Assembly (NCBI GenBank): GCA_002989075.1
Contig: PSQN01000006.1
Location: forward strand, 1,749,018-1,813,017
Source of the DNA: Arthonia radiata
Taxonomy: Eukaryota > Ascomycota > Arthoniomycetes > Arthoniales > Arthoniaceae
Direction: 5' to 3'
DNA: 64,000 nt
Position 1 is the stretch's first letter; each line of letters opens with the position of its first letter. The position numbers and the translations under genes were made by a program. The notes under the pieces were generated by a model, which was given only the letters and a program-made list of their open reading frames with translations, did no database searches and was not told the DNA's origin. Positions 39,026 to 52,500 of the stretch are shown piece by piece.

Positions 39026-40261
39026 AGCGCTGTCCAACGTACCGCTGATAACTTATCAAACAGTTGGAGACAGAATTCCATAGAACTCCCAAATGTGAAG
39101 TTCTACAGGCATCGCGTTAATAATGCATGCAATGAACAACAGATTGACCAGCGAAGCACGGAAGGGTTGAGTCTGTATGGGTGAGGGTGGCCGTAGTCGG
39201 TTGGCCTTGGTGGTAGTTGGGTGGACCGTGGTCGTGTAGTAGTGAGGGTGGTCATGATAAGGATGGTCGTGTAGTAGTGCGGATGGTCGTGGTCAGGATG
39301 GTCGGAGTGAGGAGGAAATGCCCGTGGTTGGGGAAGAAAGCTGTAATAGAAATGGGTGGTTATGATGAGAACTAGATGGCCGTGGAAGGAGCTGGCTGGC
39401 CGCTGTAGGAACAGAGCAGAACCAGACGTCTTGCCACCAATCAGGAAAGGCAGAAGGGTCAACTCCTTCCTCAAAGCCAAAAGGTAAAACCGCAGACGGT
39501 GGTCCAAATAGCAAGGACTGTAAGCGCGGAACAGCTACTGCGTCACAGCGCGCGTTCTATGATCGAATGGGATGGATGAGTTTTATGGAGGCTGACTTCG
39601 AACGCCAAAAGAAAGCGCTTTTTAAGATAGAGAGGTATTCGTGGGTACCCTTATTACTCTATAATATAAGATTCAGCGAGCTCCACTTGCATTAAATGAA
39701 GGGACGACGTTTAATGTGCTAAGAAGCCCTCACTGCAATCACCGCACTCACCACCCTCACCACTCTCATCACCGATCAAAATAAGGTGGAGGTGATGCGC
39801 CATTGAATTGTCTCTATGGACAAGGGCGAGCTTGGCGCAGATCAGCAGAGAGACGAATCCACCGGAGATACCGGGGATAAGAAACCTGGCATATACTCCG
39901 CCTGAGACTACGCTACGTTGACCGTATGTTTTGGGTGTTTTGGGAGCTGCGATCTGGCCATCTTTCGAACGAAGTCATAGTCTTCTGAGTTTTATGTGCA
40001 GATACTGGATTCTTTGGATCGAGGTAGGCAGAGTTGCTTGCATACATCGTTTGTAGATCCTAAGCCAGTTAACGCCGTAGTAGTCCAGTTCCTCATCAAA
40101 GTAGGCAACCTTCGCGGTGCTCGCGAAGCCTACTACGTGCATAAGAGCTGTAGAGTCAGCAGACGCGGTACCTAGGGCACTAAATCTAGCAAGTTGGTCT
40201 GTACATTCGGTAGATGCATCGCTAACGAAGGTCCTTTATGAACAGTAGTCAAGCCTGAAGA
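39026..40261. other. gene-free stretch with low-complexity GGTGG/GGATGGTCG tract
   Basis: From about 39160 to 39310 the plus strand is an imperfect repeat of GTGGTCGTGTAGTAGTG-like units. The remainder, including CACCACCCTCACC-type sequence near 39.74 kb, shows no gene. The minus-strand frame over the repeat (His/Pro/Asp-rich) is low-complexity. Confidence 0.5.
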
Positions 40262-42746
40262 TTAATCTTTGCTATCACCGTTCTTATCCTCGTCCTCGCG
40301 CTCTTCCGCTTTCTCGTCCTTGCTCTCTCCCGTTTCCTCTTCCGTTTTCTCTTCATTTTCCTCTTCTTTATCCTCGAGCTTGTCCACATCTTCGGCGATC
40401 TGAGGGTACGGAACAGCACCCGCCGAGTTCAACAGATTGGAGACTGACCAGATGCCGTGATCGTCATAGAAGTGGTGCAGAAGGTCTTGTTGCGTTGATC
40501 TCTTACTGTTTGCGTGACACAGTGGATACGGACAAGGCATAGTTGATCGGTATTGAATTGTTTCTTGATGCCTTAAAATATGGTTGTTTAGTTCCTGACT
40601 ACCCAAAAAGGAACGTAATCGGAGATTCGCAGGGAGCGTAGTGTCATACATGCAGTATAGACAACGCCCGTCAACAAGTATAAGACCGCGAAGTCTTACA
40701 ATGCCGCAGAACGAATCCCTCTCGATTAGGTGCGCAGCACAATGGTCATTCCAGGCCTATGCACAAGTTATCCACACGTCGCACCTGCGACAATGCTGTA
40801 GCTTTGTAATTGAAGACTCACAAGCGTGTATATGCTGAAGTACACATTTGCTAAGCTGGGAAAGCGTGCGAGGGCAAAATTTGCACGTGTAAGACCGGCA
40901 CAAGTTTTGATCAGGACGCTGATATGCAAAGAATATCGGCGGGGGCGCCTCTTGTTGGCACATCCGCACTAAGGCGTTGAGGAAGTCAGTATCTCGGCAA
41001 GAGCTCTCGTGCAATACCAGGAATTTCAGATGCGCTTTGAGCTCATCGAAACGGTGAAGGATACTGCTACGGGTCGCACGCTCCTTGAGATCCCCTAGGC
41101 GCTCGACGGAATCGGCTATCTGAGTCTGATTGTCGTCAGTGACATGGGGTTGGCGACGTGGACGTTTGTGCTCTGTGCGCTCGCGCTCAAATTTCCAAGC
41201 GCTCCTCATCAGCCTCATCCGGCGCTTTTTTTTACTGTTCCGATCAAGCACACTCAGTTGTGGATCTCGCTGCACGGACTGGAGGACGCGCGAGGAGAGC
41301 AACGACGGGTTGTGCATCCTGGTTGCTCGCCTGAATTGAGCCACGTTGAGCTTCTCTTTTTGGCCTGAGTATATGCTTTGAAGATCCACATTGACAATAT
41401 TGCTGGCATAATGTTTGAAGAAAGTCCTACCACTCCTGTGAGAGTGCCCTGCCTGACGGTCGGCTACTCCTGTCCCGTGGGTTTCTTGAATTTTTTGTTA
41501 GTTGCAATACCACATGCTTGCTGAGAGCGCGTACCGTGCAGAATTGTCATAGATCCACATCTTATAGAGTACGGTATGGGATGCTTCGGGTAACCAGCTC
41601 GAAAGCTCAACCCTCGCAAGTCGTCAGAAAACGCTCGAGCGGTGTAAAGAGAGCCGGACTTTGTTCCCTGAAAGAGGGGCTTCTCTAGCGACTGAGGCGT
41701 GAATGATATAATCTGTGGGAAGCCAGGTTCTGCATCTGAGTACTGGCAAAGGATCGCTTCTAGTGAGGGTACATTGCCAAAAACGCTATCGTGAAACGCG
41801 AGCGCTAGAAAAAAGCGGACTGGGCAATAGATCGGATTCATAGACTTCGTGAGGATATTTTCGATGCTATTTTTTCGTCAATAGACCTGGACGAGCAGCT
41901 TAGGCAAGCAGCTTACTAATCACCACTCAACTTTTTCGCCTTCATATAGTGCTGCGCAACTTGCAAGTAAAATTTTGTTGGCTGTCCCTCATTGCGAGCG
42001 ACTTTGAGCGTCACATGTTTGTATCGCAGTGTAAGATCCTCATAGGCCTGCGTTGGTAGTATTGCCCCAGGGCGACAGATGATGAAGCAGCTCAACTGAA
42101 GAAGAAATGTCAACTGCACCTTCCGTCTACCCGGAGAAATCTCGTCACAATCGAAAACCCAAAGCTGACGTAACAATGTCTCTAGGTCCACGTAATCGGC
42201 GTGAACTTTGGCCTTGCGGTCGGCCCGAACCCCGTACTTGCTTTTCATAGATCCCTGAATGAACTGTAAGAAGTCAGTCGATGTTTTCTTTGAATGAATC
42301 TTGGAACCAGGCATACCGCATTTATGTCCGTGTGATACTCCTTCGGCACTTCACAGCCTGTTTCCCGACGGATTCCGGCGAGGAGATTGAGTCGCATCGT
42401 TGAAAGGGTTGCGAAGGTCACGGTTTTCCCAATATATCCGCGGGAGCTCAAAATGTACCATTCGAAGAACGACTTTACTCGATCCAGTGAGGGTAGGCGT
42501 CCACCGTCCGCCAAGCTTTCAGCTATCTCAGCTTCGGGAACGTTTATACTGAGGAGAAACCTTGCAGTTCTCAGCCAACGGTGTTGGGTTCAAGCTCCAA
42601 GTAGATAGTTACCGTTTCCATGTATTCAGGGTTTGTCTGTAATTGCTGGCGGTTCGCGGCGCCACGGGCCTCTTCTCATGTACGTATGTAGCATTCTGCA
42701 GAGTCTTTAGGGTCTGTTTGTTCACTTTTCGTAAGCCACGTGGCAT
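40262..42746 (-). pseudogene. DUF3435 tyrosine recombinase (Starship-captain family), one frameshift and one nonsense codon
   Basis: Exons: 42746-42613 (ATG, MPRGLRKVNKQ), 42548-42317, 42263-41917 and 41866-40262. Introns are 64, 53 and 50 bp with good splice motifs, the third with donor GTAAGC. The catalytic-domain order is first Arg in ICRPGA, second Arg in YSIRCG, GHS and the candidate nucleophile Tyr in FFKHYAS. The frame before GHS must gain one base in a run of six T (plus strand 41491-41496). Later a single TAG at 40759-40757 interrupts an otherwise open frame. The C-terminus has Cys/His finger-like segments (CKFCPRT, CPYPLCHANS) and a Glu/Asp/Lys-rich tail. DUF3435 proteins mobilise fungal elements including Starships. 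Just two lesions suggest recent death or base-call errors. Confidence 0.88.
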
Positions 42747-44389
42747 TGTTGGTAAGCATAAGATAGCATGCTAAAAGTTGGGGATCCAAAGAAGGACTCT
42801 TTTTTAGTGGGATTGGGTGCACGGAAGGGAGAGGAGGAGAACACGAAGTGGAGACTGACCAGCGTTCATCAGAGCAGTCCTGAATGAAGAAAGGGTGGGC
42901 AATATGCCGCCGCGCCAACATCGCAGTACTGCTGAGGTCTTCTGCGAAGCACAATATTTTAGACCCGCGCACTGTGTTATTGCCGTATACGGTACTTTGC
43001 GATAACCTGTCGCCAGCCCGCCAGTAACTTGATTTCTGCCCTGCGGGCACAAGCCAGGATATTGTCACAATCTGCTTTATGCAGTAATGAAAAGCCACTC
43101 GCTTCTTGTCCAGCACCACTGTATGTTTACCTGCGCCAATTGGTGATCAGTCCCAGCCATATATTTTGCAAGGCTAGGCGACGCTACTGCAGGTGCCGGT
43201 TAGAGCGTTGATGGCACTCTCGGCCTCCTCAGACATGCTGCGTTTTCCCAGCTACGCGTCTGTGAAGGGCCTTACTTTTGCTTTGTGTCCGCTTATCTGG
43301 GCATGCGCATTTTCAAACTCGCGCGTGTTCTTCAAACCTTCGCACCGCTCGAACAAGAAGACCCTCCCATTGCTGACTTTTCAGAAGAGAGGCAAATGAG
43401 TTCGGCGCCGGTCGATGAAGTGTAGCATTTGGACGCAGACGGCGCCTCGAGTTCCGCTTGAAAGAGCATACCACAGCGACCACTTCTTCCTCGATCAGAA
43501 AGCTTGCAGGAGTCACACCCATGCTCTTGAACCTCCTCCTTCAGGCGGGCGTTCCCCCTCCGACCCCTTCTTTCGGTCAGCTTTGGCCCTAGCGGTCCCC
43601 GAAGAACGGTCTACGAGAGTTGCTCAACCCCCTCATGGGCACAGACAGTATCGGTGTTCGCCACAAGAATATATCGGCATCCCCGGGATCGGCAAGTTGG
43701 AAAGGCTTGAGCGGCGATCAGACATGGATCAGGATAGTTTGACCAGCCCTGAGCGCCATAACAGCGGCGCATCAGGACTGTGCAGAACATAACACGATCT
43801 TGAAGAGAATTAAGATGCTCGAAGACATTTTGATTCGAGTTCTGGTGCTCTGAGCATGCACCACAGGAACGGTTGCGACGCGCTTAAACGTCATCTAGCA
43901 TCCAGGTGTCTCTGGACGAATTGAAGCAATGTGAGCGTCTCTGTCTAGATAAGAGGAATGGACGACTTCGTCAAGGCTACTTGCGCGCGGTGGCAAAAAG
44001 AAAGAGGGATACATTCGTACAGCTTGACCGCAGCGACGGCCTTGAATGTGCGCGACGCCGGAGCTTGCAGTAGCCGTGCTAATTCGGAGTATGGCTACAT
44101 AACTCGCCTCGGCATCTGTCCCGAGCGCGACGTGTAAGTACGATATCAAGTTGTGTTGAAGTCGGTCTGCGAAAATTCGCGAATGGCAAGATACAGATAT
44201 TCCGCGCCCGAAGCGGGGTCCGCGGAAAGCTTCCTTGAACAACCAGATATTATCATATAAGAAGACCACCACTTTCTTGGACAAAGACTTGTTTTGAGAA
44301 CACAACGTAATCTGCAATTTGTCTTCGCAGCTTCCATTTCCTGTCATACACTCAACTACCATCCGCGTACTAACCACATAGCTTCTACG
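42747..44389. other. gene-free stretch upstream of the DUF3435 gene
   Basis: Several short frames on both strands (for example 43415-43792 plus, 43895-44413 minus) show no family resemblance. If the recombinase belongs to a Starship, its 5' element boundary should lie in this interval, but I could not identify a direct repeat or target-site motif. Confidence 0.4.
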
Positions 44390-45768
44390 ATGTATCTCAA
44401 TGGTGAAGCTCATGGGTATGTAATATCACTTCATTGACAGATGTAAACTGATAACGATGCTTGATTTCATAGGGCTCTCCCAAAATTCCCTGCCGGTTTG
44501 AATGAGGCGCCTATCTCACGAATCTCACTTGGCAAGCTCCTTGCCAAAGACACGTCCGAGTCTGGTCGCCTGTTCGAGGCATGCCGGACTTATGGCTTCT
44601 TCTACATGGACCTCACCGATTGCCGTGAGGGAGAGGAACTACTCAAGCAGAGTGACCAGATCCTTGAGCTTGCGAAGGCCGCATTTGAATTGCCCTCTGC
44701 GGAGAAGGAAGCTATTCTTCAGTCCAAGACTGGATCGTTGTTTGGCTACAAGGCGGCCGGCATCACCGCGTCTCAAGATCCTCACAAACGCAAAGATCGC
44801 GGGCAAATGTTCAATGTCTCCAAAGACGACATGCTTAGGGCAGAGCCAAGTATCCAATATGTGAGTAACAATGTCCAGCTCGACAGCGTTTATGGCTAAG
44901 AAGATATAGCCCACGACGATCATGAAGTCAAAGCCACTACTGGCGTCTTTCAACAAGAATGCACACAACGTTGGCATGAACGTGCTGGAATTGCTCGCAG
45001 GCCACTTAGGCATAGCTCCGGCTGAGCTGACTAAAAGACATGTATGATTCTCATGTGACACTGAGAAGTCCACGACTGACTCATTGTTTTCAACAGCGTT
45101 TCGAAGCCGAGTCTGGCGACCACGCGCGCCTCACATGGGGTCCAGGGTCGAACGAACCGCCACCAAAGACTGAAGCCGAAACAAAGATTACCACTTATGC
45201 TCATACTGACTTTGGCTCTGTGACATTGCTGTTCAATTGGCGTATGTTCAGCTACTATGAGAGCACATTGAATGTCAAGCTAACAACGACACACACAAGT
45301 CGGCGGCTTGCAAGTCGAGAACAAGGACACGAGTGAATGGCAATATGTTCGCCCACTACCCGGACATGCAATCTACAACATGGGAGATGCAATGGTCGAA
45401 TTCTCCGGAGGCCGCGTTGCAAGTGGCAAACATCGCGTGCTCGCCGCGCCTGGCGACCAATCGGCAAGTACATCAGCTGGATACAAGCATTCCCTTGCTG
45501 ACATTTACCTGTCCAGAAGCTTGAGCGATATAGCGTAAGATTGACAAACTTCTTGTAGGTTCCAGCGAATCGATCGTACTGACTCGGCCTGCAGATTGTC
45601 TACTTCGTTCGACCCGAAGACGAAGTTTATCTCGAGGATCTGACTCCTGAAGGAAAACAGACAGCCTCAGAAGATCGACCTAAGTATACGGCTAGAGACT
45701 GGATTAGTCTCAAAGCGAAAGAGATCGGCAACCTCATTATTGACGACAAAAAGAAGACATCGAGTTAG
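44390..45768 (+). CDS. 2-oxoglutarate/Fe(II)-dependent oxygenase, isopenicillin N synthase-like
   Basis: Seven exons: 44390-44415, 44473-44860, 44910-45041, 45097-45241, 45300-45463, 45517-45534 and 45595-45768, 348 residues in total. The fold signature is complete: iron ligands His218 and Asp220 (YAHTDFG) and His275 (SGKHRV), and the 2-oxoglutarate-binding Arg289-x-Ser291 (ERYS). The N-terminal DIOX_N part includes RLFEACRTYGFFYMD. The 18 nt sixth exon encodes KLERYS and so carries the RxS motif. The intron before it is GC-AG (GCAAGT...GTCCAG). Members hydroxylate or desaturate small metabolites or peptides; this substrate is unknown and no biosynthetic cluster partner is visible. No lesion was seen. 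Confidence 0.9.
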
Positions 45769-46526
45769 ACTTGCTGATCGCATTCCGTTCATGGAGAGAA
45801 GCCTCGGAGTAAGGAATGAAATTTTATGTTTACATTCCGCCTTTTCCACGCTAGTGTCCCGGTCTTCTGTGCAGTCTCTATCCACATCTCTTCGAAAACG
45901 CTCAATGCCGTACATTATACCTGCTATCGATGTCGACCTTCTGACTTATTCAAGATCGACGTTCACCACTTGTATGCGGGTGCTTGTGAAAGGTCTTCAG
46001 ATCACTGCAATCCAGTGACAGCTTACCTCTCGCTCCGCTTACCGACGCCATGCGCACAGCAAGACTTTTCTGTTTGGACTGAGCAAGAACAGACCGACAG
46101 TCATTCGTAGGCAGGTCAAACCATCGCAGCCACTCATACTGCACAACCTGGCCTCATGGCGCTCAAGCAAACCAAAAAGAGCTATCTTCGGAGGCAAGCT
46201 GCTTCTGAGAAAGGAAAAACAAGTTGCCAGCAATGAAGATCTAATGATGTTGACGGGCAGCCTGTAATCTCAAGGTCTGCAAAAGCACCCGACATCCTGT
46301 TAGAACTCTGCTGACGACTATCTTACAGAACTTAGCAAAACCTGCCTCAGCCATGTCTTCCTCCATGGAAGCCACATGACACGAGATGGAGGCGTTGCTA
46401 ATTATTCGCAGTTGCATGCATTGCGTGAAAACTACCGTCTTGCTCTTGCCGTGACCCACGATGTCTTTGAAGCTGCTTGCTTGTCAACTTGACTCTGTCA
46501 AGCGCAATCCGCTGACATCTCAATAG
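45769..46526. other. intergenic region, probably with the first exon of the WSC gene
   Basis: The signal-peptide exon of the following secreted protein is expected here. An ATG at 46461 (MSLKLLACQL) is in frame with it but meets a TAG at 46524-46526, which may instead be the acceptor of an intron ending CAATAG. I could not settle the start. Confidence 0.4.
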
Positions 46527-49500
46527 ACTTGCACTGGTGGTGTGATAACCACTGCGAACTCGAATCCCACGGCGTTCGACAATCCGCAGGTTATCTGCGA
46601 GCCCACTGGCTTCTACACATACTACGGATGCTGGAGCGATCCGGATGCGAAGGGATACGTCCTGAACCCTCAAGGCTCCGGTCTCGTCGCTGCAGGTCTC
46701 AATCGTGAGAAGTGCGGCAACTACTGCTGGACTACCAAGAAGACGGCGTACATGGCCGTGTCCTCCGCGCAGTGCTTCTGTGGTGACTACATCAACTCCA
46801 CTTTGTCACAGGTCGATGACTCGACTTGCAACAAGCCTTGCCCGGTGTCAGGCGGCAGTAACGAGTACTGTGGTTTTACTGGAAACCCAACGGGCTCCTT
46901 CGTCAACATCTACTACGCGAACCCTGGACCGGCCGCCGCTTCGTCGAGCTCGGCGTCTAGTAGCACTTCCAGCGCTGCGAGCTCTTCCTCGAGCAGCTCT
47001 TCGTCGTCCTCCACCTCTTCGGCGCCGAGCAGCTCGAGCTCCTCCACTTCGACTAGCTCGTCCTCGTCCTCTTCGTCCTCCGCAAGTCGCGTCAATCCTC
47101 CTACTGTCACACCCACGTCTGGCCGCGCTTACACCTACCGCGGTGTCTACTCAGATAACAGCAACAGTGGACATGCGCTTGCTAACACGTACACGCCGCC
47201 TACCGGCACGTGCACGAACGAAGCTTGCGCCCAGTGGTGTGACACGAATGGGTATGATAACTGTGCGTCTGAGGGCGGCAACACATGCTACGGTGGCCCT
47301 GCACTGCTCTATGGCTCTGCGGCTGCGCCAGCTGGCACGAATTACAACAACTCACCGTGTACTGGCAACGCAACGCAGTCCTGTGGTGGCACCACTGGAT
47401 ACATGGACTTGTACCAGCGGAACGCAGCGACGTCGTCGAGCTCATCGTCTAGCAGCACGTCCAGCTCTTCGAGCTCATCATCGAGCTCCTCTTCGGCTGC
47501 ATCCAGTAGCTCGTCGTCCACCTCGGTCAACCCTGGTACGGCGAGCACGGTGAACCCGTCCAATTCTCGAACGACTGCGGGATTGGTACGTACCCATTTT
47601 CCTTTTTTCGACGCTGGGTGAGGGCTCTTTGGGCCTGAGCCTGAGCCTGGCGGTAGGCATGCTTCAAAGACATCGTAGGCTGCGGCACGCCCCCTGCGGT
47701 GTGTCGCAAGGTAAGTTGTGAACTCGACAATCTGTTCGTGTCAGTTCTGGAGTCCCTGATATATCCGATCATGGATCATTATTTGTCGACTATTATTCCG
47801 CCGCTAGGCGAGCAAAGAAGCCTCTGAATGAGAGCGAGTGTCAATTATTACTGTCAAGTCAATCATCACGGTCAAGTCTGTCGATTGTGACAAGTCTGTC
47901 ATTGTGTGTATAGACTAGGTATGTGGCATTGAGTATTGAGAGAGACAGTCAAACTACGTTTACAAGCTAGCAGAGCTCTTGCGGGCATCCTGGCCCCCAT
48001 GAGCAGCACATCTTAGACGTCTCTCAAGTGTATACGAGAAGTCATTCTTCACGACTGATACTCACATGACGTATCACGGCCACGCCGCAGACATCATTGG
48101 CGAGCTCTGCGGCCTTGACAGTTTTCCGGATCACGATGTTTCCACTGGCTAATGTTTCCGGAACACATGCAATCAACTGTCTATGTCAGCACAGCAGCAT
48201 ATACTCAGGGGATTGTACACTGCAGTTGAGTACTGGACATACGCTCTGAACAGTGAATAGACGCATTGGATACACAGTCTACGCCGGACATAGTGAAACA
48301 TGGAATGGCTTGAACATAACGGAGCACGTCGTCTTGCCAGCCTTCTACTTTTGCCATCAGGCTGGATTACTTACAACGTGGGACTCTATGTGCACTCAAC
48401 TTCGGAATACCTATCACTGGATTCTCGGCAGGACTGGCCTTCGAGCTAGGTTTACAGTCGACATACCATCTTAATATTCTGGATCTGGAATGAGAGTGAG
48501 GTCTCACGGACAAGGCTTTGGATTCCCTCTACACACACCCCTTCACCTTTCTTCTCATCACTCTCACGTCCTTGTAGATGGAGTCCAGCTAATCTTTGAC
48601 TTAGGAATCGGAAACAAGCACAGCATTGGAGTCATCATCAACGGAACTATCGTTATCTGAGTCTGAATCAGAAAGCTCTACTAGCGAGCCTGCGACTTTA
48701 TCAACGGATGTATCGTCATCTGAATCTGGATCAGAAAGCTCTACCACCGAGCCCTCGACTTCATCAACAGATGCATCGTCAACAGAGTCTGGATCGGAGA
48801 GTTCTACCAGTGAGCCTGCGACTTCTACAACAGATGCATCGTCAACAGAATCTGGTTCGGAGAGTTCTACTACTGAGGAGCCGTCTTCCTCGTCTACGGA
48901 GTCATCAGCGTCTGAGACGAGCACAGCATCGGGAACATCATCAGAACCAACGTCGACAGAGTCTGAATCAGTAAGCACCAGCGATACGGCATCAACTTCG
49001 TCTGCGGAACTATCGTCCTCTGAGTCTGGACCTGAGAGCTCTACCAGTGAGCCTGCAACTTCTGCAACAGATGCATCGTCAACAGAATCTGGTTCGGAGA
49101 ATTCTACCACTGAGCCGTCTTCCTCGTCTACAGAGTCATTTATGTCCGAAACAAGCACGGCATCGGAAAAAACATTATCAGAGCCATCATCGACGCGGTC
49201 TGGATCAGCAAGTTCCACTAGTGAGGCATCGACTTCGTCAGCTGGATCGTCATCCTCTGAGTCTGTTTCTGAGAGCTCTAATAGTGAGCCAGCGTCGTCG
49301 TCCAGTAGGTCATCTTCGTCACTGTCCGGATCTCAGAGCTCCACGAATGAGCCGTCAACCAGTGAGAGCTCGACTTCATCAACTGGATCATCCTCTTCTG
49401 AGAATGGATCATCGGACTCAACAAGTGCGCCATCGACGTCGAGCACAGCATCACAGTCCTCGTCATTGGCATCTGATACGTCCGACACAGGCTCGCAGTC

Positions 49501-52500
49501 CTCGTCGTCGGCATCTGAGACGTCAGACACAGGCTCGCAGTCATCTAGCTCGGGATTTCAGACGGGATCAAGATTCTCTTCAACATCTGCAGCTGACATT
49601 AGCTCGGGATTGACGTCCACGAGCTCGCAGACTGAACCGACGTCTTCGACATCGACTACACGGTCCGCATCTTCTTCGTCTGAGTCGGAGACGTCGGGCA
49701 CGACCTCACAGTTGAGCTCCTCAGGTTGGCAGATGGAGACCACGTCTTCAGAATCGTCGTCTGCAGGTCCCAGCGAGTCATCGTCGACAGAAACTGCGAG
49801 CCAGTCTTCTTCACGACCAAGCTCTGGTGGCTCGTCTTCGTCTAGTGACACAATTAGCACGTCGACGAGCAGACCGACCTCTGACTCCTCTACACAGCCT
49901 AGCTCTGGGAGTTCTACGTCGTCTAGTGGTACCACTGCCTCATCCACAAGAAGCTCCGGGTCAGAATCTTCGTCCCAGCCAAGCTCGAGTGATATCTCCA
50001 CACAGAGTAGTCAGCTTGGGGCAAACCCGTCATCTTCGTCCAGCACTGAAGTGTCAGGATCATCGAGCAGTACATCCGCAACGAATTCCGGCTCGTCTTC
50101 CACTGCCCCTGAGTCATCTTCAAGCTCTGAAACTGGTACATCTTCGTCGACGAGCTCAAGCTCCACTTCATCGTCGCAGCCAGCCTCTAGCGATACCATC
50201 ACAAGCAATACTCAGACCGGGTCAATCTCGTCTTCTAGGTCTGATACTGGAGCTTCGCGATCGTCTAGTGGTACAGCCTCAACGACAAGCTCAGGTTCCT
50301 CGACAAATGCCCCAGAGTCATCTTCAAGCTCTACCTCTGGCGCGACGTCCTCACAGTCATCGTCAACGGGACCTAGCGGGTCTTCGTTAACTGGATCGTC
50401 GACGGCATCATCGAGCGAAGCCTCGGAACAGCCAAGCGCGAGTGGGTCGTCGTCCACACGTTCTGATAGCTCATCTTCCAGCGAGTCAGCTTCTGCGTCT
50501 TCACAGCCGACTTCAAGTAGCGCGTCCGCTGGCAACGGTCAGTCAGGACCAAGTTCAAGCTCATCCACAAGCTCAGGTGCTTCGCAAACGTCTTCCTCGG
50601 GTGGAAGCCAAAGTTCGTCAATCGATACCAGTGCCTCAACGTCTGGCTCTCAAACGTCTTCAAGTGCTAGTTCGTCAGCGCCAAGTTCAGGTTCCACATC
50701 GTCGAGCACGGAAAGTTCCAGGATGTCTTCAAACTCTGAAAGCTCTGAGACTTCATCGAGTGCCGGAAGCCCTGAGACGTCTTCAAGTGCTACTTCGTCA
50801 GCGCCGACTTCAGGCTCCACATCGTCGAGCACAGGAAGCTCCCGGACATCTTCAGGCTCTGAAAGCTCTGAGACTTCATCGAGTGCCGGAAGCCCTCAGA
50901 CGTCTTCAGAAGGGTCAAGCTCTTCATCTTCCTCGACAGGGCCATCCTCCACTATACAACCAACCTCGTCGATAAGCAGCTCTGCGCCCACCTCTAGCAG
51001 CACCACCGCGTCATCAATAAGCAACTCTATCACGAGTGCTCCCTCGTCCTCCTCCACCTCTTCCCCATCGACCAGTTCTCCGCTTTCAACGCAACCAGGC
51101 GGCAAGGCCTTCCCAACCAACATCCCCTCTCCAAAAGGCAACTACGCCTTCCAAGGTTGCTACAACGACACGAGCACCGACGACCACGTCTTCCCCAATT
51201 ACTACGTCCCCGGCGACGGCACGTCTACAACGCGCGAGAAGTGCGTCGCATACTGTTCAGGACAGAACTACGCATATGCAGCCATGGAAGCGGGCTTCGA
51301 ATGTTACTGTGGGAATAGCCTGAGGTTCGGGTCCACCAAAGTGGCTGGAGCGAATTGTGGGGATGTGTGCACGGGTGATAGTCAGGAGTGGTGTGGTGGC
51401 GATGCTGCGATGCACGTGTATCTGAACCAGGCACTTGCGGTTGATTCCTCGAGCTCGGTGGCTCCGGTCAGCTCAGCTTCGTCTGCGGCGTCTGCGCAGT
51501 CGTCGTCTGCGAGCGAGGCGGCTAGTTCGCGGTCGGCTTCATCGGCTTCATCGGCTTCGAGTGTCGCGAGCATATCATCCGTCTCCGCCTCGTCAGTGTC
51601 ATCGTCGGTGTCAAGTGTTGCGAGCGTGTCATCAGCTTCGAGTGTGACGAGTGTATCATCAGCTTCGAGTGTGGCGAGTGTATCATCCGTTTCCGCCTCG
51701 TCAGTGTCATCATCGGTGTCAAGCGTTGCGAGTGTGTCCTCCGCCTCAGCTTCGTCCGTGTCATCAGCACTGTCTCAGTCGATCTCAAGCGCTTCGCAAG
51801 CGCAGTCATCTGCAAGCTCAGCTGGCAACTCGGCTGCCGTATCAAGCGCATCGTCAGCGGCATCAGCGGCATCGTCTGTTCTGAGTTTGCTGGCCAGTCA
51901 AGCGTCATCGACAAGCTCGGTGGCTTCAGTGTCTTCACAGTCTGCCAGCTCCGTGAGCGCAGCGTCGTCTCGGAGCTCGGCCATCTCGTCGAGCTTGTCA
52001 TCTTTGAGAAGCTCTGCCAGTAGTGCCGTTTCTGCAAGCGCATCGGATGTGGCAAGCGTCTCTTCGTCTTCGCTGTCGTTTGTATCGTCACAACTGTCTC
52101 AGTCACTGTCGAGCGCAAGTCAGGTACAGTCGTCAGCGAGCTCAGTGAGAAACTCGGCTGGTGTGTCAAGCGCGTCGTCTGCGGCCTCGGTGGCTTCGAG
52201 TGGGATTAGTTCGCTTGCTAGTCAGGCCTCGTCGAGAAGCTCGACTGCGTCGATTAGCGCAGCATCTTCCAGCAGCTCTGTCAGCGCAGCCTCTTCTCGG
52301 AGCGTATCAAGCGCAGCAAGCGTTTCCTCAGCCTCGATCTCCTCAGTGTCGTCACGCTTGTCTCAATCACTGTCGAGCGCAAGTCAGGCACAATCATCGG
52401 CAAGTTCCTCCAGAAACACTGCCGGTGTGTCGAGCGCGTCGTCTGCAGCCTCTGCAGCCTCAAGTGGGTTGAGCTCACTGGCTAGTGTGATGTCTTCAAG

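Noticed and set aside
43895-44413. 172-codon minus-strand frame starting with an ATG
   Set aside because: It overlaps the first exon of the oxygenase gene and has no recognisable family; probably chance.
46705-47553. 282-codon plus-strand Arg/Leu/Pro-rich frame
   Set aside because: It is the +1 frame of the first WSC exon; cysteine-rich domains are only in the other frame.
48601-49218. Asp/Val-rich minus-strand frames across the serine-rich gene, with similar ones to about 55 kb
   Set aside because: They are antisense images of Ser/Thr/Glu codon repeats and contain no domain.
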